Shown here piece by piece: positions 9,836 to 20,650 of a stretch of DNA of 64,000 bases. The notes beneath the pieces are model-generated. The model ran no database searches. It had not been told where the DNA came from and saw only the letters and a list, made by a program, of their open reading frames with translations. A program made the position numbers and the translations under genes. Source of the DNA: Myotis daubentonii (taxonomy: Eukaryota > Chordata > Mammalia > Chiroptera > Vespertilionidae); contig NC_081842.1 of assembly GCF_963259705.1 (NCBI RefSeq), forward strand, positions 62,012,787-62,076,786, written 5' to 3'. Each line of letters begins with the position of its first letter. Position 1 is the first letter of the stretch.

Positions 9836-11300
9836 TCATCATCGTCATCAATCTTCTATTTCCCATCACAGCTGCAGTTCCAGGCCCTTGGATCCAGCCT
9901 TCCCGGGCCATACACTGTCTGCACTCCAACCACCTTTTCCCTGGCCTGATCTGCTCAGGGCGGTCCCCCCACATGACTCTCGGCCTCCTTGGATGGTGCT
10001 TTCTCTGAGCAGCGCCATTTGCCTCCTCCCATAGGCAATGCTTCCTTTCAGGGCAAAAACTGACATTAGGGAGTGAGAAGAACTCTACTCCCTTTATCCC
10101 CGGCTGAGTGCCTATTATGGAAAATGGATTGTCAACCCGTTTCCAGTATATGTTTTCTTGTCACATTTCTCAAAATATGTAATTAGATGCACCCAACTTA
10201 TATTTACTCTCTGCCCCTCCATAACTATGCTCCCTCCCGTTCTGCGAAAGGAAATGTTTCCTCCACATCATTCCCCTCACTCTAAAATAGCAAACAGAGC
10301 TGCAGCCAGATCCGCAGGCGTGCACATGCTGACACCTTCACTCACCACCTCCATTATGATGCTTAGTGCAAATAATTTTTTGCTTTATGCAGCATTTTTC
10401 CCCCCCAGGAACTTAAGGAATTGTCATAATTGCCTGGGACAAAGCATGGGCAGTGTGATGGGAGAGACAGAGTCCAATTAATTTTGTCATTGATTTGGGG
10501 ATGGTCCCTCTGCCCTGGTAAAGTAGGCTCACTCCTACCTAGGTTTTGCTCTAACAAGAGGTAGGATATAGGGTGCAGGAGGGAAGGAAGAGGGGGTGGA
10601 GGGAGGGGCTGTGTGCTCATGAATATGATCTTACTGTTGATGTGCAATTATTTTCCATTAGACTACCAGAGTGGGAGTGAGAGAAGGGAGCTGAGTTAAA
10701 ACTCAAGTCGGTTGTTTTTGTTGTTAAACTGGGGGAGGGAAAGAACTTCAGGGAGGTTCTGTATTATCTTTTATTCAGTTTTAAATATTTCAATTATGCT
10801 TCTCCATTGGTATGGAAAATTGAGAGTTGGCTATAAAAATGCTTGTAAAAATAACCATACTTGAAGCACTTTAATTACTTTAATGAAATGGAGACAAATA
10901 TTTGTAAGTGAAGAGCATACTCATAGATAATGCAAGTAGAGTATATGTATTATTCAGCAAATGACTTAATTAGTTTTTAATTAGTAGAAATTGCAATAAT
11001 GTTTCAGCATATCTTTTATTGGAATGTTTTTAATAATAAAATAGCATGTGGATATCCCTTGTAGAAAGCCATTTACTGTAAAGCAGGATAACAGATTTGT
11101 TGTTTCAACTAGAAGAATTTCAGTTCTATTATAAGCTAATTATGGCTCAATTGTCTTAGTAATGCTCAACATAGTGCTTCTGGTGTGTCATCTGCTGTGT
11201 GTACACATCTAAATATGAGAAGCAACTTGAGGAGGACTTCCTTTCTACATTGTTTCACCTTTTGAAAATCTATGGGTTTCTAACCTGTCTCTCATACACC
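9836..11300. other. Unassigned intergenic DNA
   Basis: No gene seen. The part after about 10740 is AT-rich. A G-rich patch lies at about 10568-10612. Confidence 0.35.
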
Positions 11301-11520
11301 CAGCCATTCATTCATCTACCCATCCACCCCTCCACCCCTCCTTCCTTCCATTCTTCCATTTATCACTCATTCATCTATATATTTAATGTTTATGACATGC
11401 CAGGAATGATACTAGATAGTAGAGATTTAAAGGTTTCTAAGACCTAGGGCCTTTGAAAAGTTCAGAGTTCAACAGAGGATACAGACAAATAAATGAATAA
11501 TTAGAATTAAATTAGTAAAT
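11301..11520 (-). repeat. CATC-rich low complexity and probable L2 3' fragment
   Basis: A (CATT/CACC)-rich patch at 11302-11372 leads into 'ATTTAATGTTTATGACATGCCAGGAATGATACTAGATAGTAGAGATTTAAAGG', which resembles the reversed L2 terminus. Weak. Confidence 0.35.
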
Positions 11521-11764
11521 GGCCTCTTATGACCAAGTATCCAGTGGTTTTAAAATAAAGGTGCAGGATAAACCAGTTCTCACAGAGAGTGTCACGAGAA
11601 GTGACTTTCAAGTCCTTGTAAGGATTTCCAAGCATTAGGGACTTTAGGGAGAAAAGCAGGGAGTGTGGAAATGCCTGCTGTGCTTAAGAAACAATCAGGG
11701 CTAGACCGAGGAGCTGGAACAGAGTCTTTCCTTGAGTGCCAAGCTATGGTATATACTCATTTAT
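11521..11764. other. Unassigned intergenic DNA
   Basis: Nothing recognised. Confidence 0.3.
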
Positions 11765-11765
11765 T

Positions 11766-11926
11766 TTTTCTTATTTCTTTTAATGAAATTTATTAGGGCA
11801 ACAACATATAAATTTCAGGTGAACAACTTTATAATAAGACATCGGTAAGCTCTATTGTGTGCTTACCACCCAAGTCTAGTCTCCTTCCATCACCTTAAGT
11901 ATTTGACCACATTAAATATTTTCTCT
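11766..11926 (-). repeat. L1 3'UTR fragment
   Basis: 'AATGAAATTTATTAGGGCAACAACATATAAATTTCAGGTGAACAACTTTATAATAAGACATC ... CACCCAAGTCTAGTCTCCTTCCATCACC' is the reverse complement of the 3'UTR of laurasiatherian L1. It serves as the insertion target of the adjacent SINE. Confidence 0.7.
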
Positions 11927-12141
11927 GCCTGGATGGTGTGGCTCAGTGGTTGAGCATCGACTTATGAACCTGGAGGTCACGGTTAGATTCCTGGTCAGGG
12001 CACATGCCTGGGTTTCGGGCTGGATCCTGTGTAGGGGGGCATACAGGAGTCAGCTGATCAATGATTCTCTCTCATCATTGATGTTTCTATCTCTCCCTCT
12101 CCATTCCTTTCTGAAATCAATTAAATATATTTTAAAAAATA
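11927..12141 (+). mobile_element. VES SINE, near full length
   Basis: tRNA-like head GCCTGGATGGTGTGGCTCAGTGGTTGAGC (A box TGGCTCAGTGG), B box GGTTAGATTCC (mutated from GGTTCGATTCC), the family's GTAGGGGGCATACAGGAG and GCTGATCAATGATTCTCTCTC body, then an A-rich end. Flanked by AATATTTTCTCT (11915-11926) and AACATTTTCTCT (from 12142), a target duplication with one mismatch. Dispersed by L1 enzymes in trans; Pol III internal promoter. Confidence 0.92.
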
Positions 12142-12153
12142 AACATTTTCTCT

Positions 12154-12680
12154 AATAGTTAAAGTATTACATGTTCATTCCAGAGAATTTGGAAGAAACA
12201 AAGAAGTATTACAAGGAATAAAATAGAAATCACTTGTAATCTTACACATTGTTCATGCTTTGGCACTTTCTGTTTTTCTGCATACAAATGTGTTTTTTAA
12301 AAAATAATGATGGAATTATGCTATATAAAGAGCTTTATATACTGTTTCTTTCACTTTGTGCATTGTAAGCATTTCCCCATGTTGTTCAAAAAATTCTCTG
12401 TAAATGAAATTTTTAATGGTGTGTAACAGTTCACAATATGCATGTTTGTATGGCCTGTAATTTATTTAAGCAGTCCTCTATTGTTGGGCATTTTTATCTA
12501 TCTCATTTATTACTATAATAAATAATGCTATAATAAACATATATGCACATAAATTTGCCTGTATTTCTGATTATTTCCTTAGGGTGGTTATCTAGAATAA
12601 AATTACTAGGTCAAAAGCTATAAAAATTTTGAGACTTTTGATGCATAGTGTCTTAGCATTTTCACAATGGAAGAGAATTA
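12154..12680 (-). repeat. Ancient L1 (L1M-type) ORF2/3' fragment
   Basis: 'GTAAGCATTTCCCCATGTTGTTC', 'ATTTATTTAAGCAGTCCTCTATTGTTGGGCATTTT', 'AATAATGCTATAATAAACATATATGCACATAAATTTG' and 'TAGAATAAAATTACTAGGTCAAAAGCTAT' track the reverse complement of the C-terminal ORF2 region of old L1 elements. No continuous reading frame remains. Confidence 0.6.
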
Positions 12681-14575
12681 GCAATATGAAAGGTATAAGT
12701 CCTATTGGACAGTAGGGAGTTTTTATAATGTTTTTAATCTTTGCCAGCTCAATAGAGAACATAGTATCTTGTTGCTGAGGCAATTTCCATTTCCTTACTT
12801 ATAGTTATTTTTATTTACATATATTTTAAGCAGCTGATGGGCTCCAGAGTATTAGCAACCATTAATACTTTCTCTTGGAACTGCACAATTCTTTGCCTAT
12901 TTTTCTGTACTTTAATATTTTTATTATTGATTTGTTATTTTATTGTTAAGTAAAATATAGGCCAATCTATCAGAAATATCCTTGAGATTTCTTCCATCCC
13001 TTAATGATATCATTTGGCAACCCTGCTGCCACATGCCAATGGTTTCTCTGACACTGCAGCCTTCATCTGTGAACAGTGAGGTCTACGATAATATCATGTT
13101 ATTTACAATGGAAAAGAGAATCAACACTTAAGGTATTCATTGTTTGCTACTTTGTAATATATTTTTAGAGCATGGTAAGCTCACTTCTTGGCATTCTGAT
13201 GAAAAAAGGAAAGTTATAATTGGACATCATTAGTGTCAATCATGCTTGGTTATAATATACGAGGCTGTGACCTCTTAAGGGAGAGAAAGAGGAACCAGGT
13301 CTTAACTACGGTTAACCTAAGCCAGTGAATGTGGTGTCTGTGTGTCCAGCTTGGCTCAGGCCTTTGAGACATTTCAAGGAGAATTGATATCTGGTGATTT
13401 CTTAATGTTAACTGGAGTAGAAAATAAAGGGACTTGGTTGAAAAAAATGTCTGTTTGATGTCTGGGCCATTCACCCACTGCTTTTAAAAAGAAACCTATT
13501 AATTAACTTGGCACTAACTAAGGAGAAAGGGGTACTTATCTTTGGCCAAAAATTCTTCTAAATCTTCCAATTCTTGTAATCTATTTCAAATAACCCCATC
13601 ATCAAATTAAAAGGCAAACAGCAGAAAAAGGAAAAGTACCTGAAATAATATAATATCCTGGAGAGAGTTCCTCATTCCTATTTTTAAGGTATTTAAAAAA
13701 GACATCCTTGTCTGTTCATTTTCCCAAATGGAATTTAGAATAACTGTCAAGCTCTGTGCCTCTCTATTCCAAAAATATCCAATAAAATTAATTAGAAATG
13801 CAGACATAGATGAATGTATACACATTTTTGTAGTATGTTTATGAACAGATTTGGTGAATTGGCATTTGAGATAAATAAGATTAATGCTGAACACACATAT
13901 GACCAAATGTATCATAACATTATACAAAAATAAGAAATCCAGTAAGCCCCCTTCCAGAAGGGACAGGTGAACACTGCACCCCCAACACAGGTCCCGCTAA
14001 GCATAGTCCAAAAAAGTTGACTGCTGCGTGCCTTCCCACAGTGATCAGGCCACAGGCTTAGCAAGAAGACTGCACATAGGACTATTATCTGCTAAGTGGA
14101 GTTTCCTGGCTCAATCTAAACAGAGGGATGATGTTCAGTGCACAAGAAAGAATAAGCAGATTTTGGATGACTTGGAGATCGTTGTGAGGTGGTTTGGTTA
14201 AGAAGATGCAATCATTTTGACAGTGGTTTGATGAAGCCAGCTTGGTAGAAATGTCTTTCCATGTCAGTATGTTGACCCTGAAGGACTTCAGTGATGGACC
14301 AGCACATGGGGCTGCCCAGTGTTCCAGCCAATTATGGCTGCTTATTTCAGGGAGTGTTTGTTGCTATGGTTCTGTTCATTTTTTGGACCTGTGGAAGGCA
14401 TCTTTGCTGAGATATCAGCTCTTTAGAAGTCATTTAAAAGTGAACGGAACATTTACTTGACTGAGTCTTTATTCTCATACTTGGCCTTTTCAGTTTTTTC
14501 AGTTGCTATGCAGGCTTATTAACTTCTTAGTTATCTTTAGAAGCTTCACAAATAACTTCACAGTGAATGTAACAC
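12681..14575. other. Unassigned AT-rich DNA
   Basis: No gene or named repeat. The 106-codon minus-strand frame at 13607-13927 has no recognisable domain and is likely fortuitous in AT-rich DNA. Confidence 0.35.
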
Positions 14576-14577
14576 AA

Positions 14578-14690
14578 ATTAACCTCAATTTCCTCATCTG
14601 TAAAATGGGATAAATTTAGTCTGCCTAAATCACTGCTGTTTTGATAATAAAATAAACATTATGTATGCAGAGGTGCTATATCAATGTGAG
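14578..14690 (+). repeat. MIR fragment
   Basis: 'AACCTCAATTTCCTCATCTGTAAAATGGGATAAATTTAG' is a clear MIR core match in sense orientation, followed by a decayed 3' half. Confidence 0.65.
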
Positions 14691-15405
14691 ATATTGTCAT
14701 ATCTCAACATTAGGTCTTAGCATTCACCAATAGATTCTCATGATATTCATGAAGATATCTTTGAGAATATAAGGACTAGCCTTGTTTTGAATTTTGCCCT
14801 ATCTGGGATAAAACAAGATTTCCACTAAGCAGGATATTGGGTCAAAATAGCTATCATCACTTAAGTGAGTGAAATTCTGGAGCCCTGTGATTTGTATCCA
14901 ACATTGTTTTACCTCCATAGCTAAGGCATGTTTTATTTGTACAGGTAGAACCTTGCAAGTTCCTCCTCTTCACCACAAGGTGGTGCTAGTGTACCCAGTA
15001 AAACAGCTTACCCAGCAATTGAATCAAAAATCCTCTTCTTTCAGCCCTAATTTATGATCAGGATTTACAACCCGTTGTCATGACTTTACCTTTCCTAAGC
15101 CATCAATTCTTGTTTCTTTTTTAATAATTCTCCTCCTATGAAATGACCATTTTTTATTTTGGAGAGTTGTTTGCTTTTGTGATAAATCCACGTTTACATT
15201 TTGAATTATTGACTATAGATGTCCTTAGGGGCCAGTGCTGGGCTTTCTTCAGTAGAATACTATGAGGCCCAGTCTTGGGCTTATTTGCAGAATGTCACCG
15301 TCAGGTTCTGGCTTTAAATGTTTTACGATGGATGGTCAAATGGGAGGAGGGTGTGAAGGCATTTTGTGTGTTGCTGAGATATTGCTCTGTGAGGGAGCTT
15401 TGCTT
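14691..15405. other. Unassigned intergenic DNA
   Basis: Nothing recognised. Confidence 0.35.
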
Positions 15406-15409
15406 TCCA

Positions 15410-15700
15410 TCCATATCAGAGACCTCTGTGAGCCATGGGAAAGTTACTTGACCTTTTTGAGTCTCAGTTTGTCTTCTTTAAATGGTGGTAGTGTAACAGC
15501 AATAACTTTGGGTTGTTATGAGGAATACAAATAGATGACAAAGTCGTTTTTTATTTTTCTGTAAAATTGGATAGTAATAATAGTTACCTCTTAGTGTTGT
15601 AGCCCAAGTAAATTAGAGGAAACTTAAAATTCGTAAGCACAGTGCTTGGGACTTAGAGGGTGGGGTGCTCAGTGAACATTAGTGGTTGTCATTATCATTG
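15410..15700 (+). repeat. MIR, one or two copies
   Basis: 'GAGCCATGGGAAAGTTACTTGACCTTTTTGAGTCTCAGTTTGTCTTC' (first core) and then 'GATAGTAATAATAGTTACCTCTTAGTGTTGT' with 'AGCACAGTGCTTGGGACTTAG ... GCTCAGTGAACATTAGTGG' (3' half). The apparent restart near 15545 suggests two adjacent copies or an internal duplication. Confidence 0.6.
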
Positions 15701-16845
15701 AGGATGCCATAGCATCTGTGCACGGAGCTGGGGCTTGGGCTGGAGGACTCTGCTCTTCCATTCCTTGACTCTTCATGATGGCTCATTACTGTTGCTCTGC
15801 CCAAGCATGAGGATGGTCATAACTACCTTTCAAGTGGTAGGTTGTTGCTCCTTTCCTTTTTCTACTCCTTTTTGTTTTCCATTTTACTTAAAGGGAGAAT
15901 ATATCATTTCCATTTAAGTCTCCCGTCCCCCCACCTTTAGGGTACGAATTTGTGTTTCTATAAAAAGACCAGAATAAGAAGATAGGAGACCTAGTTTTCC
16001 TTATAGCAGTGCTGTGAAGAGGCCCCATGAGATTAAAGAGAGGGGACTCTAGATCTAGAGACTTGGAAATATAATTTCTTAAAATTTAATGACTGATGTT
16101 CTCTGATTTGATGACTCTTTAAAAATGGAATGATAGTATTTTTTCCTTCCTATCAGACAAGGTTGTAATGAAGGTAAAAGTGAACATGAATGATAGGAAT
16201 GAAAATGTGTTCCAGATGTCAAAATTAAAAATAGAGGTTATTAGGTATATGATGATGCTTATGTGTATATTGGGTGGAAAAGGTCATGCTTTCAGAATGC
16301 TGATTGGACAAAATATGATTGACCTAGCAGTTTTCAACTATAAAATCAGGAAGCAAGGGTATTATATATTTCTCTCATATTCTCTCCACTCAGACACTTG
16401 CATACCGCCCCCATCACACACACCCTAGTTCCAGTTTAAAATATAGGACAATTATTTGTCCCAGTGGAGTTGAAAATGGAACAAACAGTAAAATATGGGT
16501 CACTCCCAACTGTGTTTGGGATATCTAGTGATTTTGCTTTTGGGGGAACATGCACATCATTTTCTAGGGCAGGGTCCAACCCCTGGCCTCTCTTTAAAAA
16601 CTCTAGTGGAGCCAAACCTGCCTGCACATGAGTAGGGATAGGCATAGGCAGGGGAGAAGGTAGAGAGCATGTCCTGAACATGCAAGGAGGTGGGAAAGAG
16701 AGAAAGAGAAGAGGAAGGCAGAGAAGGGGTAAAGAAGGAGTCCTCCATTGTTGAGAGTGAAGGCAATTAGCAGCTATGTGTTTATATGTGGTGTAGAGAA
16801 AAAACTGGAAGTCTTGGGGAGTTAGGAAAACTAGGGCTGGAATTC
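15701..16845. other. Unassigned intergenic DNA
   Basis: No gene or repeat named. A purine-rich patch is present at about 16680-16745. Confidence 0.35.
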
Positions 16846-16847
16846 CA

Positions 16848-16945
16848 GCTGTACTGCTAGCTGACCCTGTGACTCTAAGTCATTGATTTAACAATTCTAT
16901 CAGTTTCCTTAATTCTGAGGTGGGGTTAACAATACATATCTCTGC
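16848..16945 (+). repeat. MIR fragment
   Basis: 'TACTGCTAGCTGACCCTGTGACTCTAAGTCATTGATTTAAC' and 'CAGTTTCCTTAATTCTGAGGTGGGG' follow MIR in sense orientation at low identity. Confidence 0.5.
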
Positions 16946-17007
16946 ATGGTTGTAGTTAGTTGAACAGGACAAAATGTCCAGTATTAATGTGTGTGTGTGT
17001 TCCTTTT

Positions 17008-17215
17008 TTAATGAAAAACTTTAATGTTGACATTATTACAGGTATTTCTCTCCCCCTCCCCCCACGTTGCCCACCCCCCACCCACCCCTGCATCCCCCTC
17101 CCTTGGCCTTCACTAAACTGTTGTCTGAGTCCATGAGGTATGCATACATGTTCTTTAGCTAATCCCTTCACCTTCTTTATTCAGCCACCCACCCCCCTCC
17201 CCTAAGGAGAGGCCT
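17008..17215 (-). repeat. L1 3'-end fragment with C-rich tract
   Basis: 'TTTTAATGAAAAACTTTAATGTTGACATTATTACAGG' and the following C-rich, CCCCAC-containing stretch with 'GTCTGAGTCCATGAGGTATGCATACATGTTCTTTAGCTAATCCCTTCACC' match the overall layout of the L1 3'UTR on the minus strand (compare 40835-41170 and 62824-63130). Severely 5' truncated. Confidence 0.55.
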
Positions 17216-17820
17216 GCCTGCCCCTTCAAAGCCTTCTCTGCTGAGGCCTAGCTGATTGTTCAGTGTTGTCATATGCAAACACTCCATTGAGAGCATTCAT
17301 CATTGTCAAAACTGTGCAACAGAATGGCTCCAAGGACAATATTCTCCAGGCCCCCTTTCAAGCTAACTTTGAAACATAATCAATACTACCTGAGGGAAGG
17401 TTTTCAAGCAGACACAAATAGAATCACATACCCATTAGTCCCCATTTCACCATCCAGATCCCCGGGAAGGTTGAAATCAAAGCATACCATGTTTGCAATA
17501 TCCCTGAAGATTTCAGCTTGGTAAGTAATTCTAAAAAATACATTGTGTTATAAATATTTTAAAATATTTTGTTATAAAGTATGTTCTAAATTTTTAAAGA
17601 AATCACATGGAATGTGTTGGTCTGTGGCTGGCCTAGGAACTCTTCTTTTTCCTCCTTTAAAAAGACCCATCCTCAGTCTCGTAAGGTACTGTCTATTTTT
17701 TCTGACTTTGTCATGCTAACGTAGCATAACCCTGAGATATAGATGCATTTCCTCTAGCACTTGAGATACAATTAGTCTGGGTTCTGCTACATTTTTTTCC
17801 CTTTTAAAAATAAAATAACT
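17216..17820. other. Unassigned intergenic DNA
   Basis: No gene or repeat recognised. Confidence 0.3.
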
Positions 17821-17821
17821 A

Positions 17822-18196
17822 TCGGTTTTAGTTCAGGTTCCTATAACAGAATACTGTAGACTGAGTGGCTTAAAAAACAGAAATTTATTTCTCTCAGTTC
17901 TGGAGGTTGGCAAGTCCATAATCAAGGCACCCACAATTCCGTGTGTGGCGAGAGCCCACTTCCTGTTTCATAGATAACCATCTTCTCACTGACCTCACCT
18001 GGCTGAAGGGAGCTCTGTGGAGTCGCTTTCATACTGCCACTGATTTGCTTTCATACTGCCACTGATTTGGTACGTGAGGATCCCCATCCTTATGACCTAA
18101 TCACCTCCCCAAAGTCTCACCTCCAAATACTATCTCATTGGAGATGAGGTTTCAACATATGAATTTGAGGACACAAACATGCAGTTTATAACATGA
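17822..18196 (-). repeat. MLT1 (ERVL-MaLR) solo LTR
   Basis: On the plus strand it starts 'GTTCAGGTTCCTATAACAGAATACTGTAGACTGAGTGGCTTAAAAAACAGAAATTTATTTCTC' and ends 'TCAACATATGAATTTGAGGACACAAACATGCAGTTTATAACA', the reverse complement order of MLT1 LTRs. No internal region is adjacent, so it is a solo LTR. It contains a 22-bp tandem duplication (18025-18068). Confidence 0.85.
18025..18068. repeat. Perfect 22-bp tandem duplication in the MLT1 LTR
   Basis: The unit GCTTTCATACTGCCACTGAT plus TT occurs twice back to back without a mismatch, so the duplication is much younger than the LTR that contains it. Confidence 0.95.
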
Positions 18197-18264
18197 TTCT
18201 TTTTTAGAACTGGAATAACATTAGCTAAATTTGGGTGTCATCTTAAAAATTTGAAAGTACTTCT

Positions 18265-18440
18265 ACATGAATTATCTTAAGTGATCATTATAACCACTTG
18301 AGAGGTTCATAGAACAGGTGTCATTATTGTACCCATTTGAAAGATGAGGAAACCGAGGCTCAAAAGATTAAGGAACTTGCTCAAGATCCCAATGTCATCT
18401 GTTTGCAGAGGTTGGTTCTACAAAGCATGGGATTTCTAAC
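18265..18440 (-). repeat. MIR, reverse
   Basis: 'CATTATTGTACCCATTTGAAAGATGAGGAAACCGAGGCTCAAAAGATTAAGGAACTTGCTCAAG' is an unmistakable reverse MIR core. Confidence 0.75.
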
Positions 18441-18574
18441 TTGATTCTTTAATGTCTTGTTATATATGTTTTCTATTGTATATATATATGCTATTTTTGG
18501 AAGAAAGGAAGCTACAAATAAGAATACACACATATCTACACATGTAATACAGACATAGAACATTTTCATATTCA

Positions 18575-18626
18575 CAGAATATTCTATTGGACTATATATA
18601 CAGAATATTCTATTGGACTATATATA
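18575..18626. repeat. Perfect 26-bp tandem duplication
   Basis: Two identical 26-bp units (start CAGAATATTCTATTGG, end ACTATATATA) lie head to tail at 18575-18600 and 18601-18626. Confidence 0.95.
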
Positions 18627-19790
18627 CACACTTTGAATGGCTATAAAGTCAGTGTTTATTAACATACCGTTCATTTTAAAAATTGAAAAAGAATCAATGG
18701 AAATTAATAAATTTTTTTGTCAATGCCTGTTTTCAAATTGATGACCATTCTGGTCCAGACACTGCTGATAACATGAAGCAAAGGAATCTCCAACATCTAG
18801 AATCATTTTCTTCAGTATTTGTGTGCCCTCAATTTATCTACTGTTACCAATTTTGTATCGCAAACTTTATCTTTTATGTACCCCCATAAAAAGTCTAGTG
18901 GCACTTTAGGATTAATTTTCCTTGTTCAAAACTTAGTCTGGCTTCACTCATAATTTCAAATCAGTTAAACTTGAAAAAGAGTGAAAATTAAGTGAGTAAT
19001 CAGCTGTTAAATTGTATATACATTTTTGGGGACACCCTGTGTGTGTGTGTGTGTGTGTGTACTGTCCAGTAGAATATTTTGTGACAATAGAAATGTTCTA
19101 TATTTGTACTATCTGAGTCTGGTAGCTGTTAGCCACATGTGTCTGCAGAAAACTTAAAATGTGGCAAGTTTGTCAACAACATAAAATTTAAATTAAAAAA
19201 ATGGCAAGTTTGAGTGAGAAACTGAATCTTTAATTTTATTAAGTTCTTGAAATAGCCACACGCTAGAGAGGCCCCTGCCCAGGAGGAGGTGGGGCAGGAC
19301 CCTCAGCCAGAAGCTTTCCCAGGGCTGGGCAGTGGGGCAGTCGCCCTCTGTGGACTCTAATGGGGTGAAACCTGAGTGCCCCGAGCATTCACCCAAGGGG
19401 ACTGTCTCAGGCCACAGGGGTTTGCCTGGAAGCCTGATGGGGGCAGGCAGAGGGGGCGAGGGCTCCAGAGCATGGGAATTAAACTCTATTTCTGCACATC
19501 TGAGTCTTAGTGTGTAAATATTAATTTGCCGCCTGACCGGGCTTTTGCTCTACTGAATTATTCTCACGGGTCATGCCTTCCTGTGTGTGAGGCTTTGGTT
19601 ATCGGGGCCGCTTTCTAATTCTGTGCATTTCAAAGTGTGGTTCTCCACATAGGTACCTGGTTGCGTTCATGTTGGTCCTGAGCAGAAAGAACAGGGCGTC
19701 CTCTGACCACCTCCCTCGGGGTCCCACAGCAGGGGCCTCGTGAGCTGTGGCTACATTTAGAGCGCGGACTGTGGCGCCAGCCTGCCCAGG
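18627..19790. other. Unassigned DNA with a (GT)n microsatellite
   Basis: A (GT)n tract lies at about 19039-19060. The remainder shows no gene or repeat I can name. Confidence 0.4.
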
Positions 19791-19794
19791 TTTA

Positions 19795-19955
19795 GATCTC
19801 CGCTGTGCCACTCACTAGCTGCAGGCATGACCCTGGACAAGCACTTAAGTACTCTGTGCCTCAGTCGCCTCATCTGTAAAGTGGGGGTGATAACAATAGT
19901 GCCTACTTCCTAAGACTATGCTTAACAGTGTCGGGCACAGAGTGTGCCATATTGG
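19795..19955 (+). repeat. MIR, well preserved
   Basis: 'CACTCACTAGCTGCAGGCATGACCCTGGACAAGCACTTAAGTACTCTGTGCCTCAGTCGCCTCATCTGTAAAGTGGGGGTGATAACAATAGTGCCTACTTCC' follows the MIR consensus nearly base for base in sense. Confidence 0.85.
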
Positions 19956-20524
19956 GGCTTGTTGTTGATACTCCTGTAGGCTCAGCTCCACTCTGGTCTC
20001 AAGTGTCAGTTGAGACCCAGGGGAGTCTAGGCAAGGGAGATAGATTTAAGGAACGCCAGGCTTCCTTTCAGCGCTGTGCAATGAGAGCTTTCCTGCTGAC
20101 TCTGCATAAACAGTGGGTGCTTACCTAGTTCCTAGAGGTCCTACCTGTGAGCCCCAGGCCCCGTAAATCAGTCTCAACTGCAGCTAGACTTCACCAGGGC
20201 TTAACCCTGCCAGCCTGGAGGTGGCCTTTTACTTATGATGTTCAGACCACCTGGCTATACTTGTGCTGTCAAATCCTAAAGCTTGCAGGACCACTTGCCC
20301 TACGCTGGAGGGTTTGTCCATTTCCCAGGTTCCAACCCTCGGTTGCTTGGCCCCTTCTGCTTCTTATCATGTCTCCTTTTTTATTTCCTATCAGGCACTT
20401 TTTTGGGGGGTCAGATAAGACTTTTTGATTTTTTTCTTTTGTCATTTCCTACTTCTATGTTTCTTTGAGCAGTGGATCAAAACTAACCTTTTTGGTGAAA
20501 ATTTGAAATCCTTTTTACAGTCTA

Positions 20525-20650
20525 AGCCAAATGATCATTTATTCAACAAACTTTACTTACTGAGTCTGCTATGCACATGGCACTGTGCTAAGTGCTGGAG
20601 ATATAGGGTTTTGCATAATTCAAGGCTTATAGGAGGGTCTCCAAGGATGG
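20525..20650 (-). repeat. L2 3' terminus
   Basis: 'TGATCATTTATTCAACAAACTTTACTTACTGAGTCTGCTATGCACATGGCACTGTGCTAAGTGCTGGAGATATAGG' is the reverse complement of the L2 3' end. Confidence 0.65.

Noticed and set aside
11940..11997. tRNA-like sequence with A and B boxes
   Set aside because: It is the head of a VES SINE with target duplication and A-rich tail, not a tRNA gene. The same applies to the heads at 32655, 49880 and 62558.
13607..13927. 106-codon minus-strand frame
   Set aside because: AT-rich sequence with a hydrophobic, low-complexity product; no family resemblance.
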